From assembly GCF_025452195.1 (NCBI RefSeq), contig NZ_CP104971.1, positions 372,001-436,000 on the forward strand: a stretch of DNA of 64,000 nt. The letters are read 5' to 3'. The notes beneath the pieces were generated by a model that saw only the letters and a list, made by a program, of their open reading frames with translations, was not told where the DNA came from and ran no database searches. Position numbers and translations under genes: made by a program. Shown here in pieces: positions 55,967-63,400 of the stretch (the first letter of the stretch is position 1; each line of letters begins with the position of its first letter). This DNA is from Phyllobacterium zundukense. Its GTDB lineage: Bacteria; Pseudomonadota; Alphaproteobacteria; Rhizobiales; Rhizobiaceae.

Positions 55967-55981
55967 TAGACGACTGGTCTA
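55967..55981. promoter_or_regulatory. Candidate TetR (NemR-type) operator overlapping the promoter
   Basis: TAGAC-GACTG-GTCTA is a perfect inverted repeat 11 nt before the TetR gene ATG. A TATTAT -10 (55980-55985) overlaps its right end and TTGCAT (55957-55962) is a weak -35 at 17-nt spacing. NemR-type repressors use TAGACC-like palindromes as recalled, so autorepression is likely. A near-identical copy is at 56610-56624. Confidence 0.65.
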
Positions 55982-55992
55982 TTATTGACCTC

Positions 55993-56586
55993 ATGAGCAA
56001 GACGGACACACGAGCAATTTTGATCGACGAGGGCCTGAAGGCACTTCTGTCCCACGGTTATGAAGGTGCGGGGATCGGCCCGATCCTCAAATCGGCCGGC
56101 GTGCCGAAGGGTTCGTTCTATCACTTCTTCGCAAGCAAGGAAGAGTTCGCTTCTGCGGTACTCGCCTCCTATTGTAACAACAACCAGAAGGTACGAACGC
56201 AACTTCTGCTGGAAGACAAGACAAGATCGCCGCTGCGGCGTCTGCGCGACTATTTCGAATATTATGAAAAGGAATACGGGTCGGGCGATCCAACCTGTGG
56301 TTGCCTTTTGGGCAATCTATCCCAATCCATTGCGGCACATAGCGAAGTGCTCCAGCGTGAGTTACATCGCTCGTTCACCGCTTGGCAGGGTGATTTCAGG
56401 GCCGTGTTGCGCGAAGCGCGTGATGCCGGGGAATTGCCGGAATATCTTGATCCGGATGAAACTGCCGCCTTTTTGATAGACGCCTATGAGGGCGCCTTGG
56501 TCAGGATGAAGGCAGAGGGAAGCATCAAACCCCTTCAACGATTCAGCACCATGACACTTGATGGCCTGCTGGCACAGAAATCATAG
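55993..56586 (+). CDS. TetR family regulator, NemR-like
   Basis: 197 residues from ATG 55993 (MSKTDTRAILIDEGLKALLS). The TetR HTH is KSAGVPKGSFYHFFASKEEF (about 31-50). The C-terminal region carries CGCLLGNLSQ near residue 100, matching the reactive-cysteine segment (GCL) of NemR, which senses electrophiles and quinones. No ribosome site precedes ATG and the predicted transcription start is only a few bases upstream, so a leaderless message is possible. The longer frame to 55852 is rejected because it runs through the operator. Confidence 0.82.
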   Translation: MSKTDTRAILIDEGLKALLSHGYEGAGIGPILKSAGVPKGSFYHFFASKEEFASAVLASYCNNNQKVRTQLLLEDKTRSPLRRLRDYFEYYEKEYGSGDPTCGCLLGNLSQSIAAHSEVLQRELHRSFTAWQGDFRAVLREARDAGELPEYLDPDETAAFLIDAYEGALVRMKAEGSIKPLQRFSTMTLDGLLAQKS

Positions 56587-56597
56587 GAGCTTATATT

Positions 56598-56852
56598 ATG
56601 GCGTATTCAGAGACGACTGGTCTACTAGAAATCAATCGCTACCGTCAAGGCCGGAGCTTTTCTGGCGGGGATGTTGGCACGCCACCTGATCTTCTAGAGC
56701 GTCTGTTGGGCCGTATTCGCAAGGTCTTTGCTTTTGGCCTACACGCCGAACCGACGGGTGATCCGCTGACAAAGCTGAGCGATCGCCTGCTTCAGGATAT
56801 CGGGCTGACACGAGCCGAGGCAATTGAACTTGATAAGAGGCGGCATGCGTGA
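56598..56852 (+). CDS. Small DUF1127-domain protein
   Basis: 84 residues. The C-terminal about 40 residues form a DUF1127 segment: LERLLGRIRKVFAFG, then LSDRLLQDIGLTRAEAIELD, ending in basic KRRHA. Such small Arg-rich proteins are abundant in alphaproteobacteria and have been tied to RNA binding and phosphate or carbon physiology in Agrobacterium. AGGAG lies 9 nt before ATG. It follows the TetR gene by 11 nt, so it is co-transcribed. A copy of the TetR operator sequence lies within its first codons. Confidence 0.75.
   Translation: MAYSETTGLLEINRYRQGRSFSGGDVGTPPDLLERLLGRIRKVFAFGLHAEPTGDPLTKLSDRLLQDIGLTRAEAIELDKRRHA
56610..56624. promoter_or_regulatory. Second copy of the TetR operator, inside the DUF1127 gene
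   Basis: GAGACGACTGGTCTA here matches the upstream operator TAGACGACTGGTCTA at 14 of 15 bases. It starts 12 nt into the DUF1127 coding sequence. It may be an internal operator or roadblock site. Confidence 0.5.
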
Positions 56853-57002
56853 CGTCCGTGCCGAATGGCGTGAGACCATTTTACGGCGATAAGGATCCCG
56901 GCAATGCGGGGAAGAAATTGCCGGACGGATCTCTGGGGTGCTGCAATCAGAGTGATTTTGGAAAAGACGCCTGGTAGCATTTGACTCGCGACTTCATCCA
57001 TG

Positions 57003-57033
57003 CTGAATTGGCACAATGGTCCAACCAATTCAG
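57003..57033. promoter_or_regulatory. FadR-type GntR operator in a 31-bp palindrome
   Basis: CTGAATTGG (57003-57011) and CCAATTCAG (57025-57033) are perfect inverted arms around a 13-nt spacer. Nested at 57017-57027 is TGGTCCAACCA, an exact TGGT-N3-ACCA site, the consensus for the FadR subfamily of GntR regulators. It sits directly before the ribosome site of the GntR gene, so autoregulation is expected. Confidence 0.72.
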
Positions 57034-57044
57034 GTGGTGCTTCG

Positions 57045-57788
57045 TTGATCAGTCCGATCCTTTCCCCGGTTCACACCGCATCCCGCGATGACGCGGTGTT
57101 GCACGCGCTGGTGGATTTCGTGACGGGAGAGGGCTTGAAGCCGGGAGACCGATTACCAACCGAGCGTGTGCTTGCAGAACACCTGAGAGTCAGCCGTACG
57201 ACCGTGCGTGAGGCGCTGACCCGCTGGCAGGAACTCGGCCTTGTCGAGAGACGCCAGGGCAGCGGCACCTATCTGAAGGCTGCCGTTACCCGCAACATGC
57301 TGCATATGCCGCTGACGCTGCCCTCGGGCAACGATTTCAACAGTCTCATGCACACACTGGAAATTCGCCGCGGTCTCGAGGCGGAAGCCGCCGTTCTGTG
57401 TGCGGAGCGCGCTACCGATGCCGATATTGCCCTGATCGAGCAGAAGCTGATCGTCATGGAAGAGGCGTTCCATGCACGCCATGGCATGTCTGCTGATGAA
57501 GATTGGGACTTTCATCTTGCTGTGTTTCGCACCTCGGGCAATCCGCTGTTCGAACAGATCATCGCGGCAATGTACGAGATGTTCCACCGGTTCTGGGAGC
57601 ATCCGCTGGGGGTGCGGGATTTTGGCCACGCCAGCTTTCCGTACCATCGGACCCTTTTCAATGCGATCGCGGCGCGCGACCCGATTGCCGCACGCGGCGA
57701 GGCATTGAAGCTGATTGCCACCGTCGAGGATGACCTCAAGCGCGGGGCGGCAAACCTGAAAAAGCAGAACAAGAAGAGCCAAGCATGA
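57045..57788 (+). CDS. GntR family regulator, FadR subfamily (FCD domain)
   Basis: 247 residues from TTG 57045 (read LISPILSPVHTASRDDAVLH). AGGTGG lies 7 nt upstream, whereas the earlier ATG at 57000 has no ribosome site and would put the operator inside the gene. The winged HTH (GDRLPTERVLAEHLRVSRTT, then VREALTRWQELGLVERRQGS) is followed by an all-helical FCD ligand domain from about residue 100. The TGA overlaps the PLP enzyme ATG, so the regulator heads an operon with the enzyme and the importer. It is likely to sense a carboxylate or amino acid. Confidence 0.85.
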   Translation: MISPILSPVHTASRDDAVLHALVDFVTGEGLKPGDRLPTERVLAEHLRVSRTTVREALTRWQELGLVERRQGSGTYLKAAVTRNMLHMPLTLPSGNDFNSLMHTLEIRRGLEAEAAVLCAERATDADIALIEQKLIVMEEAFHARHGMSADEDWDFHLAVFRTSGNPLFEQIIAAMYEMFHRFWEHPLGVRDFGHASFPYHRTLFNAIAARDPIAARGEALKLIATVEDDLKRGAANLKKQNKKSQA

Positions 57789-58972
57789 GCGACAACCCGT
57801 ATTTTCACGATCAGGACATGATGGCGCAAGCTGCAACATTGCTTGCTCATGACGAGCCTTTCCCGGGAGGTTCCGTCGTCCCCCCGATCTATCAGACGTC
57901 GCTTTTCACCTTCGACAATTATGCAGCGATGGCGGATGCATTCGCGGGACGCAAGCGCCAGCCGATGTATTCACGCGGCGATAATCCGACGGTCATGGAG
58001 TTCGAGGCCAAGATTGCTGCGCTTGAAGGGGCGGAAGCCGCTCGTGCCTTTTCGAGCGGCATGGGTGCGATTAGCGCCATGGTGCTGGCCTTTGTCGGCG
58101 CGGGCGATCGCATTGTTGCGGTGCGCAATTGCTATGGCGATGCTTATCGTTTGTTCGAACGGCTTCTGCCGCATCTTGGCATCAAAGTGGACTATGTGGA
58201 CGGATCCGATCCCGATGCAGTGGCTGCGGCATTGCCGGGCGCAAAAATGCTCTATCTCGAAAGCCCGAGCTCGATGATGTTCGAGCTGCAGGACATCGCA
58301 CATTATGCGAAGCTCGCCAAGCAGCATGGCATTGTAACCACGATTGACAATTCCTGGGCGACGCCGCTGTTCCAGCAGCCGATTGCCCACGGCATCGATC
58401 TGGTCATGCATTCTGCTTCGAAATATCTTGGTGGGCACAGTGACACTGTTGCCGGTGTGGTGGCCGGATCGCGCGAAATGATCGAACGGATCAATGGCCG
58501 CACATATTCTTATCTCGGCGCCAAGCTATCCCCGTTCGAGGCATGGCTGCTGCTGCGCGGTCTGCGCACGCTGACCCTCCGGTTGCCGCATCACATGAAG
58601 AGCGGCCTCACCATAGCCGAACGCCTCAAGGCGCATGGCGATGTCGAGCGCGTGATGCATCCGGTCTATTCCAATCATCCGGGCAAGGCGACGCTCACGG
58701 GCTACTCCGGCCTGTTTTCCTTCGAGGTTACGGAGGACATCGACGTGCCGACCTTTGTCGATGCGCTGAAGCTGTTCCGCATCGGCGTCAGCTGGGGCGG
58801 CCACGAAAGTCTCGTCGTTCCGGCGCTTGCCTCGCTGCAGCAAACGCCGGATGCAAATTCGATCGGGCGCTTCGGTGTCAGCCCCCGGACGATCCGCCTT
58901 CACGTGGGACTCGAAAGTGTAGAGGAGCTTTGGGCGGACCTCGTGAACGCACTGACAAAAGCCAAACGCTGA
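57785..58972 (+). CDS. Cys/Met metabolism PLP-dependent enzyme (cystathionine beta-lyase/gamma-synthase family)
   Basis: 395 residues. The full set of family motifs is present: phosphate-binding YSRGDNPT (62-69), D188 (TIDNSW), PLP lysine K213 in SASKYLGGHSD and GGHESLVV near the C-terminus. Reactions in the family are beta- or gamma-elimination or replacement on cystathionine, cysteine or homoserine derivatives. The operon with a GntR regulator and a CUT1 importer, and a cystine-type binding protein downstream, suggests an imported sulfur amino acid or conjugate. The exact reaction cannot be assigned. Confidence 0.83.
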   Translation: MSDNPYFHDQDMMAQAATLLAHDEPFPGGSVVPPIYQTSLFTFDNYAAMADAFAGRKRQPMYSRGDNPTVMEFEAKIAALEGAEAARAFSSGMGAISAMVLAFVGAGDRIVAVRNCYGDAYRLFERLLPHLGIKVDYVDGSDPDAVAAALPGAKMLYLESPSSMMFELQDIAHYAKLAKQHGIVTTIDNSWATPLFQQPIAHGIDLVMHSASKYLGGHSDTVAGVVAGSREMIERINGRTYSYLGAKLSPFEAWLLLRGLRTLTLRLPHHMKSGLTIAERLKAHGDVERVMHPVYSNHPGKATLTGYSGLFSFEVTEDIDVPTFVDALKLFRIGVSWGGHESLVVPALASLQQTPDANSIGRFGVSPRTIRLHVGLESVEELWADLVNALTKAKR

Positions 58973-58994
58973 ACTTAAAAATGGGAGCTTTATA

Positions 58995-60278
58995 ATGCAA
59001 AAACGAATGGGAACATTTCTGGCGGGCGCTATTGCAGCCCTGTCGATGACCGTTTCGGCGGCTTTCGCCGATACGACGATCAAGATGGTGGAGGTGATCA
59101 CCAGCCCGCCGCGCACGGAACTGCTCAAGAAACAGATCGCCAGTTTCGAACAGGCTAATCCCGGTACCAAGGTCGAGCTTGTCTCGCTGCCTTGGGGGCA
59201 GGCCTTCGAAAAATTCCTGACGATGGTTCAGGCGGGCGATACGCCGGACATCGTCGAGATGCCGGAGCGCTGGATGGGTCTTTATGCGACCAATGGCCAG
59301 CTCGAAGATCTCGGGCCATACATGGCCAAGTGGAAGGATGCAGGCACGCTCGGCGACCGGGCCAAGCAGTTCGGCTCCGTGGTCGACAACAAGCAATACA
59401 TGATCCCGTATGGCTACTACATCCGTGCCATGTTCTGGAACAAGAAGCTCTTCGCCGAAGCCGGCCTGAAAGAAGCGCCAAAGACGCTCGACGAGTTCAT
59501 GGAAGCCAACAAGAAGATTTCGGCGATCCAGGGCAAGTATGGTTATTGCCTGCGCGGCGGTCCTGGCGGCTTTAACGGCGTGCAGATGTTCATGAACATT
59601 GCCAATGGCAAGGGCGGCTACTTCAATGCAGACGGCACCGCTACCTTGAACGAGCCAGGTGCCATCAAGGGCCTAGAGATGCTGGCCGATATCTACAAGA
59701 ACGGTTATGCACCGAAGGACAGCGTCAGCTGGGGTTTCAACGAGGTCGTGACCGGCTTCTATTCCGGGACCTGCGCCATGCTCGATCAGGATCCGGATGC
59801 GCTGATTGGCATCGCCGAGAAAATGAAAGCGGAAGATTTCGGGGTCGCGCCGCTGCCGACCGGGCCGAACGGCAAGTCCTATCCGACGCTGGGCTATGCC
59901 GGCTGGGCGATGTTTGCCAATTCGAAGGTCAAGGACGATGCCTTCAAGCTAATGGGCACATTGTTGTCACCGGAGGACAATCTCGAATTCGCCAAGAATG
60001 TCGGTGTCATCCCTATCCACAACGGCGCTGACAAGGATCCATATTTTGGCGCTGACAGCTTCAAGGGCTGGTTCGAGGAAATGAATGACCCGAAGACATT
60101 CGAGTTCGTCACGCCTCCGACTTATCTCGAAAACCTCGGCAACTTCTACGACTCCGTTTCAGTCAAGAATTTCCAGGAAGTGCTGCTCGGCCAGAAGACG
60201 CCGAAGGCCGTCGCCGACGAGTGGGCTGCGTTCCTCACCGAACAGCAGCAGGCCTGGATGGCCAAGAACAAGAAATAA
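58995..60278 (+). CDS. Periplasmic binding protein, CUT1 family
   Basis: 427 residues with a signal peptide (about 1-26, ending SAAFAD) and the SBP_bac_1 pattern SFEQANPGTKVELVSLPWGQ, then VQAGDTPDIVEMPERWMGLY. Ribosome site GGGAG lies 8 nt before ATG. It follows the PLP enzyme gene by 22 nt and heads a complete importer set. Confidence 0.85.
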   Translation: MQKRMGTFLAGAIAALSMTVSAAFADTTIKMVEVITSPPRTELLKKQIASFEQANPGTKVELVSLPWGQAFEKFLTMVQAGDTPDIVEMPERWMGLYATNGQLEDLGPYMAKWKDAGTLGDRAKQFGSVVDNKQYMIPYGYYIRAMFWNKKLFAEAGLKEAPKTLDEFMEANKKISAIQGKYGYCLRGGPGGFNGVQMFMNIANGKGGYFNADGTATLNEPGAIKGLEMLADIYKNGYAPKDSVSWGFNEVVTGFYSGTCAMLDQDPDALIGIAEKMKAEDFGVAPLPTGPNGKSYPTLGYAGWAMFANSKVKDDAFKLMGTLLSPEDNLEFAKNVGVIPIHNGADKDPYFGADSFKGWFEEMNDPKTFEFVTPPTYLENLGNFYDSVSVKNFQEVLLGQKTPKAVADEWAAFLTEQQQAWMAKNKK

Positions 60279-60292
60279 CAAACATTGCAAGG

Positions 60293-60320
60293 ATGCTCCG
60301 GTGCTTACGTGCCGGAGCAT
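60293..60320 (+). terminator. Hairpin with T-run between binding-protein and permease genes
   Basis: ATGCTCCGG (60293-60301) and CCGGAGCAT (60312-60320) form a 9-bp stem followed by ATTCTTTTTG, the most terminator-like of the five such hairpins. It lies 14 nt after the binding-protein stop and 52 nt before the permease gene, so it probably terminates part of the transcripts. Confidence 0.65.
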
Positions 60321-60372
60321 ATTCTTTTTGCGCACGGCGTAAGAGGAGCCGACTAATGAGGGGCCGATAGAC

Positions 60373-61302
60373 ATGGTGATGCAATCGACGACGGCGGGCC
60401 TGCCGCACGACAGGGAGAAGACTGGCAAGCGCAGCTTTGCCACGGCCTTCGAACCATGGCTTTATTTGAGTCCTGCCATGGTTTTGCTCATGCTGGTGCT
60501 GGTGGTGCCGCTGATCTTCGGCATCAGCTATTCCTTCCGCAAATTTTCGGCCTTCAAATCCGAATATGTCGGCCTCGCGCAATATCAGGCCTTGCTGCAC
60601 GATCCCAATCTCGGGCAGGCGCTGATGAATACCCTGTGGTGGACGGTCGCCAGCCTTTTTTTTCAGTTCTTTCTTGGTCTCGGACTTGCCCTGCTTCTCG
60701 ACAGGAACTTCGCAGGCAAGAAAATCGTGCAGGCAATCGTCTTTCTCCCTTGGGCCGTGCCGTCCTTTCTTTCGGGCCTGACATGGGCATGGCTGTTCAA
60801 CCCGATCGTCGGACCCTTGCCGCACTGGCTCTATGCGCTTGGTATCCAGTCTGCCCCAACCAACATTCTCTCCAATCCCGCCACCGCCATGTGGGGACCG
60901 ATCATCGCCAACGTCTGGTTCGGCGTGCCATTCTTCGCGATCACGCTTCTGGCTGCATTGAAATCCATCCCGGGAGAACTGCATGAGGCAGCGGCGATCG
61001 ACGGCGCCAATCCCTGGCAACGCTTCACCAAGGTGACGCTGCCATTCCTCGCGCCGACCATCGCGATCACCGTGATGCTTCGGACGATCTGGATCGCGAC
61101 CTTCGCCGATCTGATCTACGTGATGACCGAGGGCGGTCCCGCCGGCGCGACCAACACAGTCGCCACCTATATCTATGTCAGCGCATTCAAGACGCTCGAC
61201 AAGGGCTATGCCTCCGCCGTTGCGGTGCTGTTGCTGGCGCTCCTCATATTATATGCCATTGTTTTGATCCGCATCCGCAAGTCACTTGTGAGGGCGTCAT
61301 GA
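60373..61302 (+). CDS. CUT1 ABC transporter permease (MalF type)
   Basis: 309 residues. A cytoplasmic lead of about 30 residues precedes the first membrane segment (WLYLSPAMVLLMLVLVVPLI). Coupling loop LHEAAAIDGANPWQRFTKVT. Its TGA overlaps the next permease ATG. It partners with the 61299-62147 product. Confidence 0.85.
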   Translation: MVMQSTTAGLPHDREKTGKRSFATAFEPWLYLSPAMVLLMLVLVVPLIFGISYSFRKFSAFKSEYVGLAQYQALLHDPNLGQALMNTLWWTVASLFFQFFLGLGLALLLDRNFAGKKIVQAIVFLPWAVPSFLSGLTWAWLFNPIVGPLPHWLYALGIQSAPTNILSNPATAMWGPIIANVWFGVPFFAITLLAALKSIPGELHEAAAIDGANPWQRFTKVTLPFLAPTIAITVMLRTIWIATFADLIYVMTEGGPAGATNTVATYIYVSAFKTLDKGYASAVAVLLLALLILYAIVLIRIRKSLVRAS

Positions 61303-62147
61303 TCGCAGGACGCTCACGCAACGCCCGTATTCTCGGTGGCATCGGACTCTACACCGCGGTTGGTGCCTATGTCATTTTCGCACTGTTTCCACTGTTCTGG
61401 ACGCTGAAGATTTCGGTGACGCCGCAGTCATTGCTCTATTCGGAGGGCATCACCTTGTGGCCTTCCATCTCGACGTGGGAGAACTACAAGACGGTGCTGC
61501 GCGCCACGGATTTCCCGCGTTATTTCATGAACAGCGTGATCGTTTCGGTGATTACGGCTGTCCTTGTCACAGTGGTCGCTTCGGCCGCCGGCTATGCCAT
61601 GTCCCGTTTTTCCTTTCGGGGCAAAACCACCGTTGCGGTAACGCTGCTTCTGACCCAGACCTTTCCGTTGGTCATGGTGATCCCGCCAATCTATCGCATC
61701 ATGGGTCAGCTTGGGCTTACCAACAGCCTGACGGGCCTCATCATCATCTACGTCGCCTTCAACATCGCCTTTGCGACCTTCCTGATGCAGTCATTCTTCG
61801 ACGGCATTCCAAAGGATCTGGAGGAAGCGGCGATGATCGATGGCTGCAGCCGTTCACAGGCGCTGCGCAAGGTCATCATCCCGCTGACATTGCCGGGTAT
61901 GGGCGCGACGCTCGGTTTCGTCTTCACTGCCGCGTGGAGTGAGCTTTTGTTCGCATTGATGCTTATCAGCAGCGACAGCCAGAAAACCTTCGCCGTCGGG
62001 CTTTTGACCTTCATCGGCAAATTTGCAGTCGACTGGGGTCAGATGATGGCGGCTTCAGTGCTGGCACTCATCCCCGCATGCCTGTTCTTCGCCTTCCTGC
62101 AACGATATCTCGTCACCGGTCTGACCGCTGGCGCAGTCAAGGGATAA
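61299..62147 (+). CDS. CUT1 ABC transporter permease (MalG type)
   Basis: 282 residues with coupling loop LEEAAMIDGCSRSQALRKVI and C-terminus RYLVTGLTAGAVKG, standard for MalG-like permeases. It starts in the 4-nt overlap with the first permease and ends 7 nt before the ATPase gene. Confidence 0.85.
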   Translation: MIAGRSRNARILGGIGLYTAVGAYVIFALFPLFWTLKISVTPQSLLYSEGITLWPSISTWENYKTVLRATDFPRYFMNSVIVSVITAVLVTVVASAAGYAMSRFSFRGKTTVAVTLLLTQTFPLVMVIPPIYRIMGQLGLTNSLTGLIIIYVAFNIAFATFLMQSFFDGIPKDLEEAAMIDGCSRSQALRKVIIPLTLPGMGATLGFVFTAAWSELLFALMLISSDSQKTFAVGLLTFIGKFAVDWGQMMAASVLALIPACLFFAFLQRYLVTGLTAGAVKG

Positions 62148-62154
62148 CAAATCG

Positions 62155-63222
62155 ATGGCTTCCGTCACAATCTCCAATGTCCAGAAAAACTATGGCGCCA
62201 TGAATGTGCTGTCGGCAGTGGATCTCTCGATCGCCGACGGCGAGTTCGTTGTTCTCGTCGGACCTTCCGGTTGTGGCAAGTCCACGCTTTTGCGGATGAT
62301 CGCCGGGCTTGAGGAAATTTCGGCTGGTGAGATCAAAATTGGCGAACGTATCGTCAATGACGTGGCGCCGAAGGATCGTGATATCGCCATGGTGTTCCAG
62401 TCCTATGCGCTTTACCCGCATATGGATGTGGCGTCGAACATGGGCTTCAGCCTGCTGCTGCGCAAGACGGCAAAGGAACTCGTTATGAACCGCGTCGGCA
62501 GTGCAGCCAAGCGCCTCGGACTTGACGTATTGCTGCAGCGTCTTCCGCGTCAGCTTTCCGGCGGCCAACGTCAGCGCGTCGCCATGGGCCGTGCCATCGT
62601 ACGCGATCCGAAGGTGTTCCTGTTCGACGAGCCCCTGTCAAACCTCGATGCCAAGCTCCGCGTCCATATGCGGACAGAAATAAAGGCTTTGCATCAGCAA
62701 TTGAAGACTACATCGGTCTACGTCACGCACGATCAGGTGGAGGCCATGACGATGGCCGATCGCATCGTTGTCATGCATGACGGCGTCATCCAGCAGGTTG
62801 GAACGCCACTCGAACTGTATGATCATCCGGCTAACCTGTTTGTGGCAGGGTTCATCGGTTCGCCGGGTATGAACTTCCTTCCGGCCGTTGTCAGCCGTGA
62901 GGGAAAGAGGGTTGCTGCAGAACTCACCGACGGCCAGATGATTGCCTTGCGCCCTGAACTCAAGGTGGAGGATGGCGACCGGGTGACCGTTGGTATACGC
63001 CCGGAAAATATCGAGGTCGGCGGCGAGGGGCTGAAGGCAAAGATCGGTGTGATAGAGCCGCTAGGGCTCTCGACGCAGTTTTATACCAAACTCGCCGACC
63101 AGCAGGTCTGCATCTTCGCCATGGGTCGCACGGATCGTGGCCCTGGGGACGCGATTGGGCTTGGTATCAAGGCGGCAGACGTGCATCTCTTCCAGGGCGT
63201 GACCGGCTTGCGGATCGCATAG
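62155..63222 (+). CDS. CUT1 ABC transporter ATP-binding protein
   Basis: 355 residues: MASVTISNVQKNYGAMNVLS, Walker [10 protein letters not shown] (about 36-44), signature LSGGQRQ, Walker [17 protein letters not shown] and a TOBE-like C-domain with VGIRPENI. It completes the importer encoded from 58995. It is very similar in layout to the ATPase at 48558-49625; both continue VHMRTEIKALHQQLKTT or a close variant, so the two systems may be related by duplication. Confidence 0.86.
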   Translation: MASVTISNVQKNYGAMNVLSAVDLSIADGEFVVLVGPSGCGKSTLLRMIAGLEEISAGEIKIGERIVNDVAPKDRDIAMVFQSYALYPHMDVASNMGFSLLLRKTAKELVMNRVGSAAKRLGLDVLLQRLPRQLSGGQRQRVAMGRAIVRDPKVFLFDEPLSNLDAKLRVHMRTEIKALHQQLKTTSVYVTHDQVEAMTMADRIVVMHDGVIQQVGTPLELYDHPANLFVAGFIGSPGMNFLPAVVSREGKRVAAELTDGQMIALRPELKVEDGDRVTVGIRPENIEVGGEGLKAKIGVIEPLGLSTQFYTKLADQQVCIFAMGRTDRGPGDAIGLGIKAADVHLFQGVTGLRIA

Positions 63223-63400
63223 ACCAATCCGGATAATTATTAGCAGCCTGGGATGGAACAGAATTCCCACATTATAGCGAAATCTGGTATTAATTTTGCC
63301 GGTCTGCGCCTGGCGGCGGCGTCGAATGCCTATACAGCGCCAGGGCAAAGTGACACTTTTCGGTCACGCCCAAAGCAAATTACAAACGGATGGAAACATA

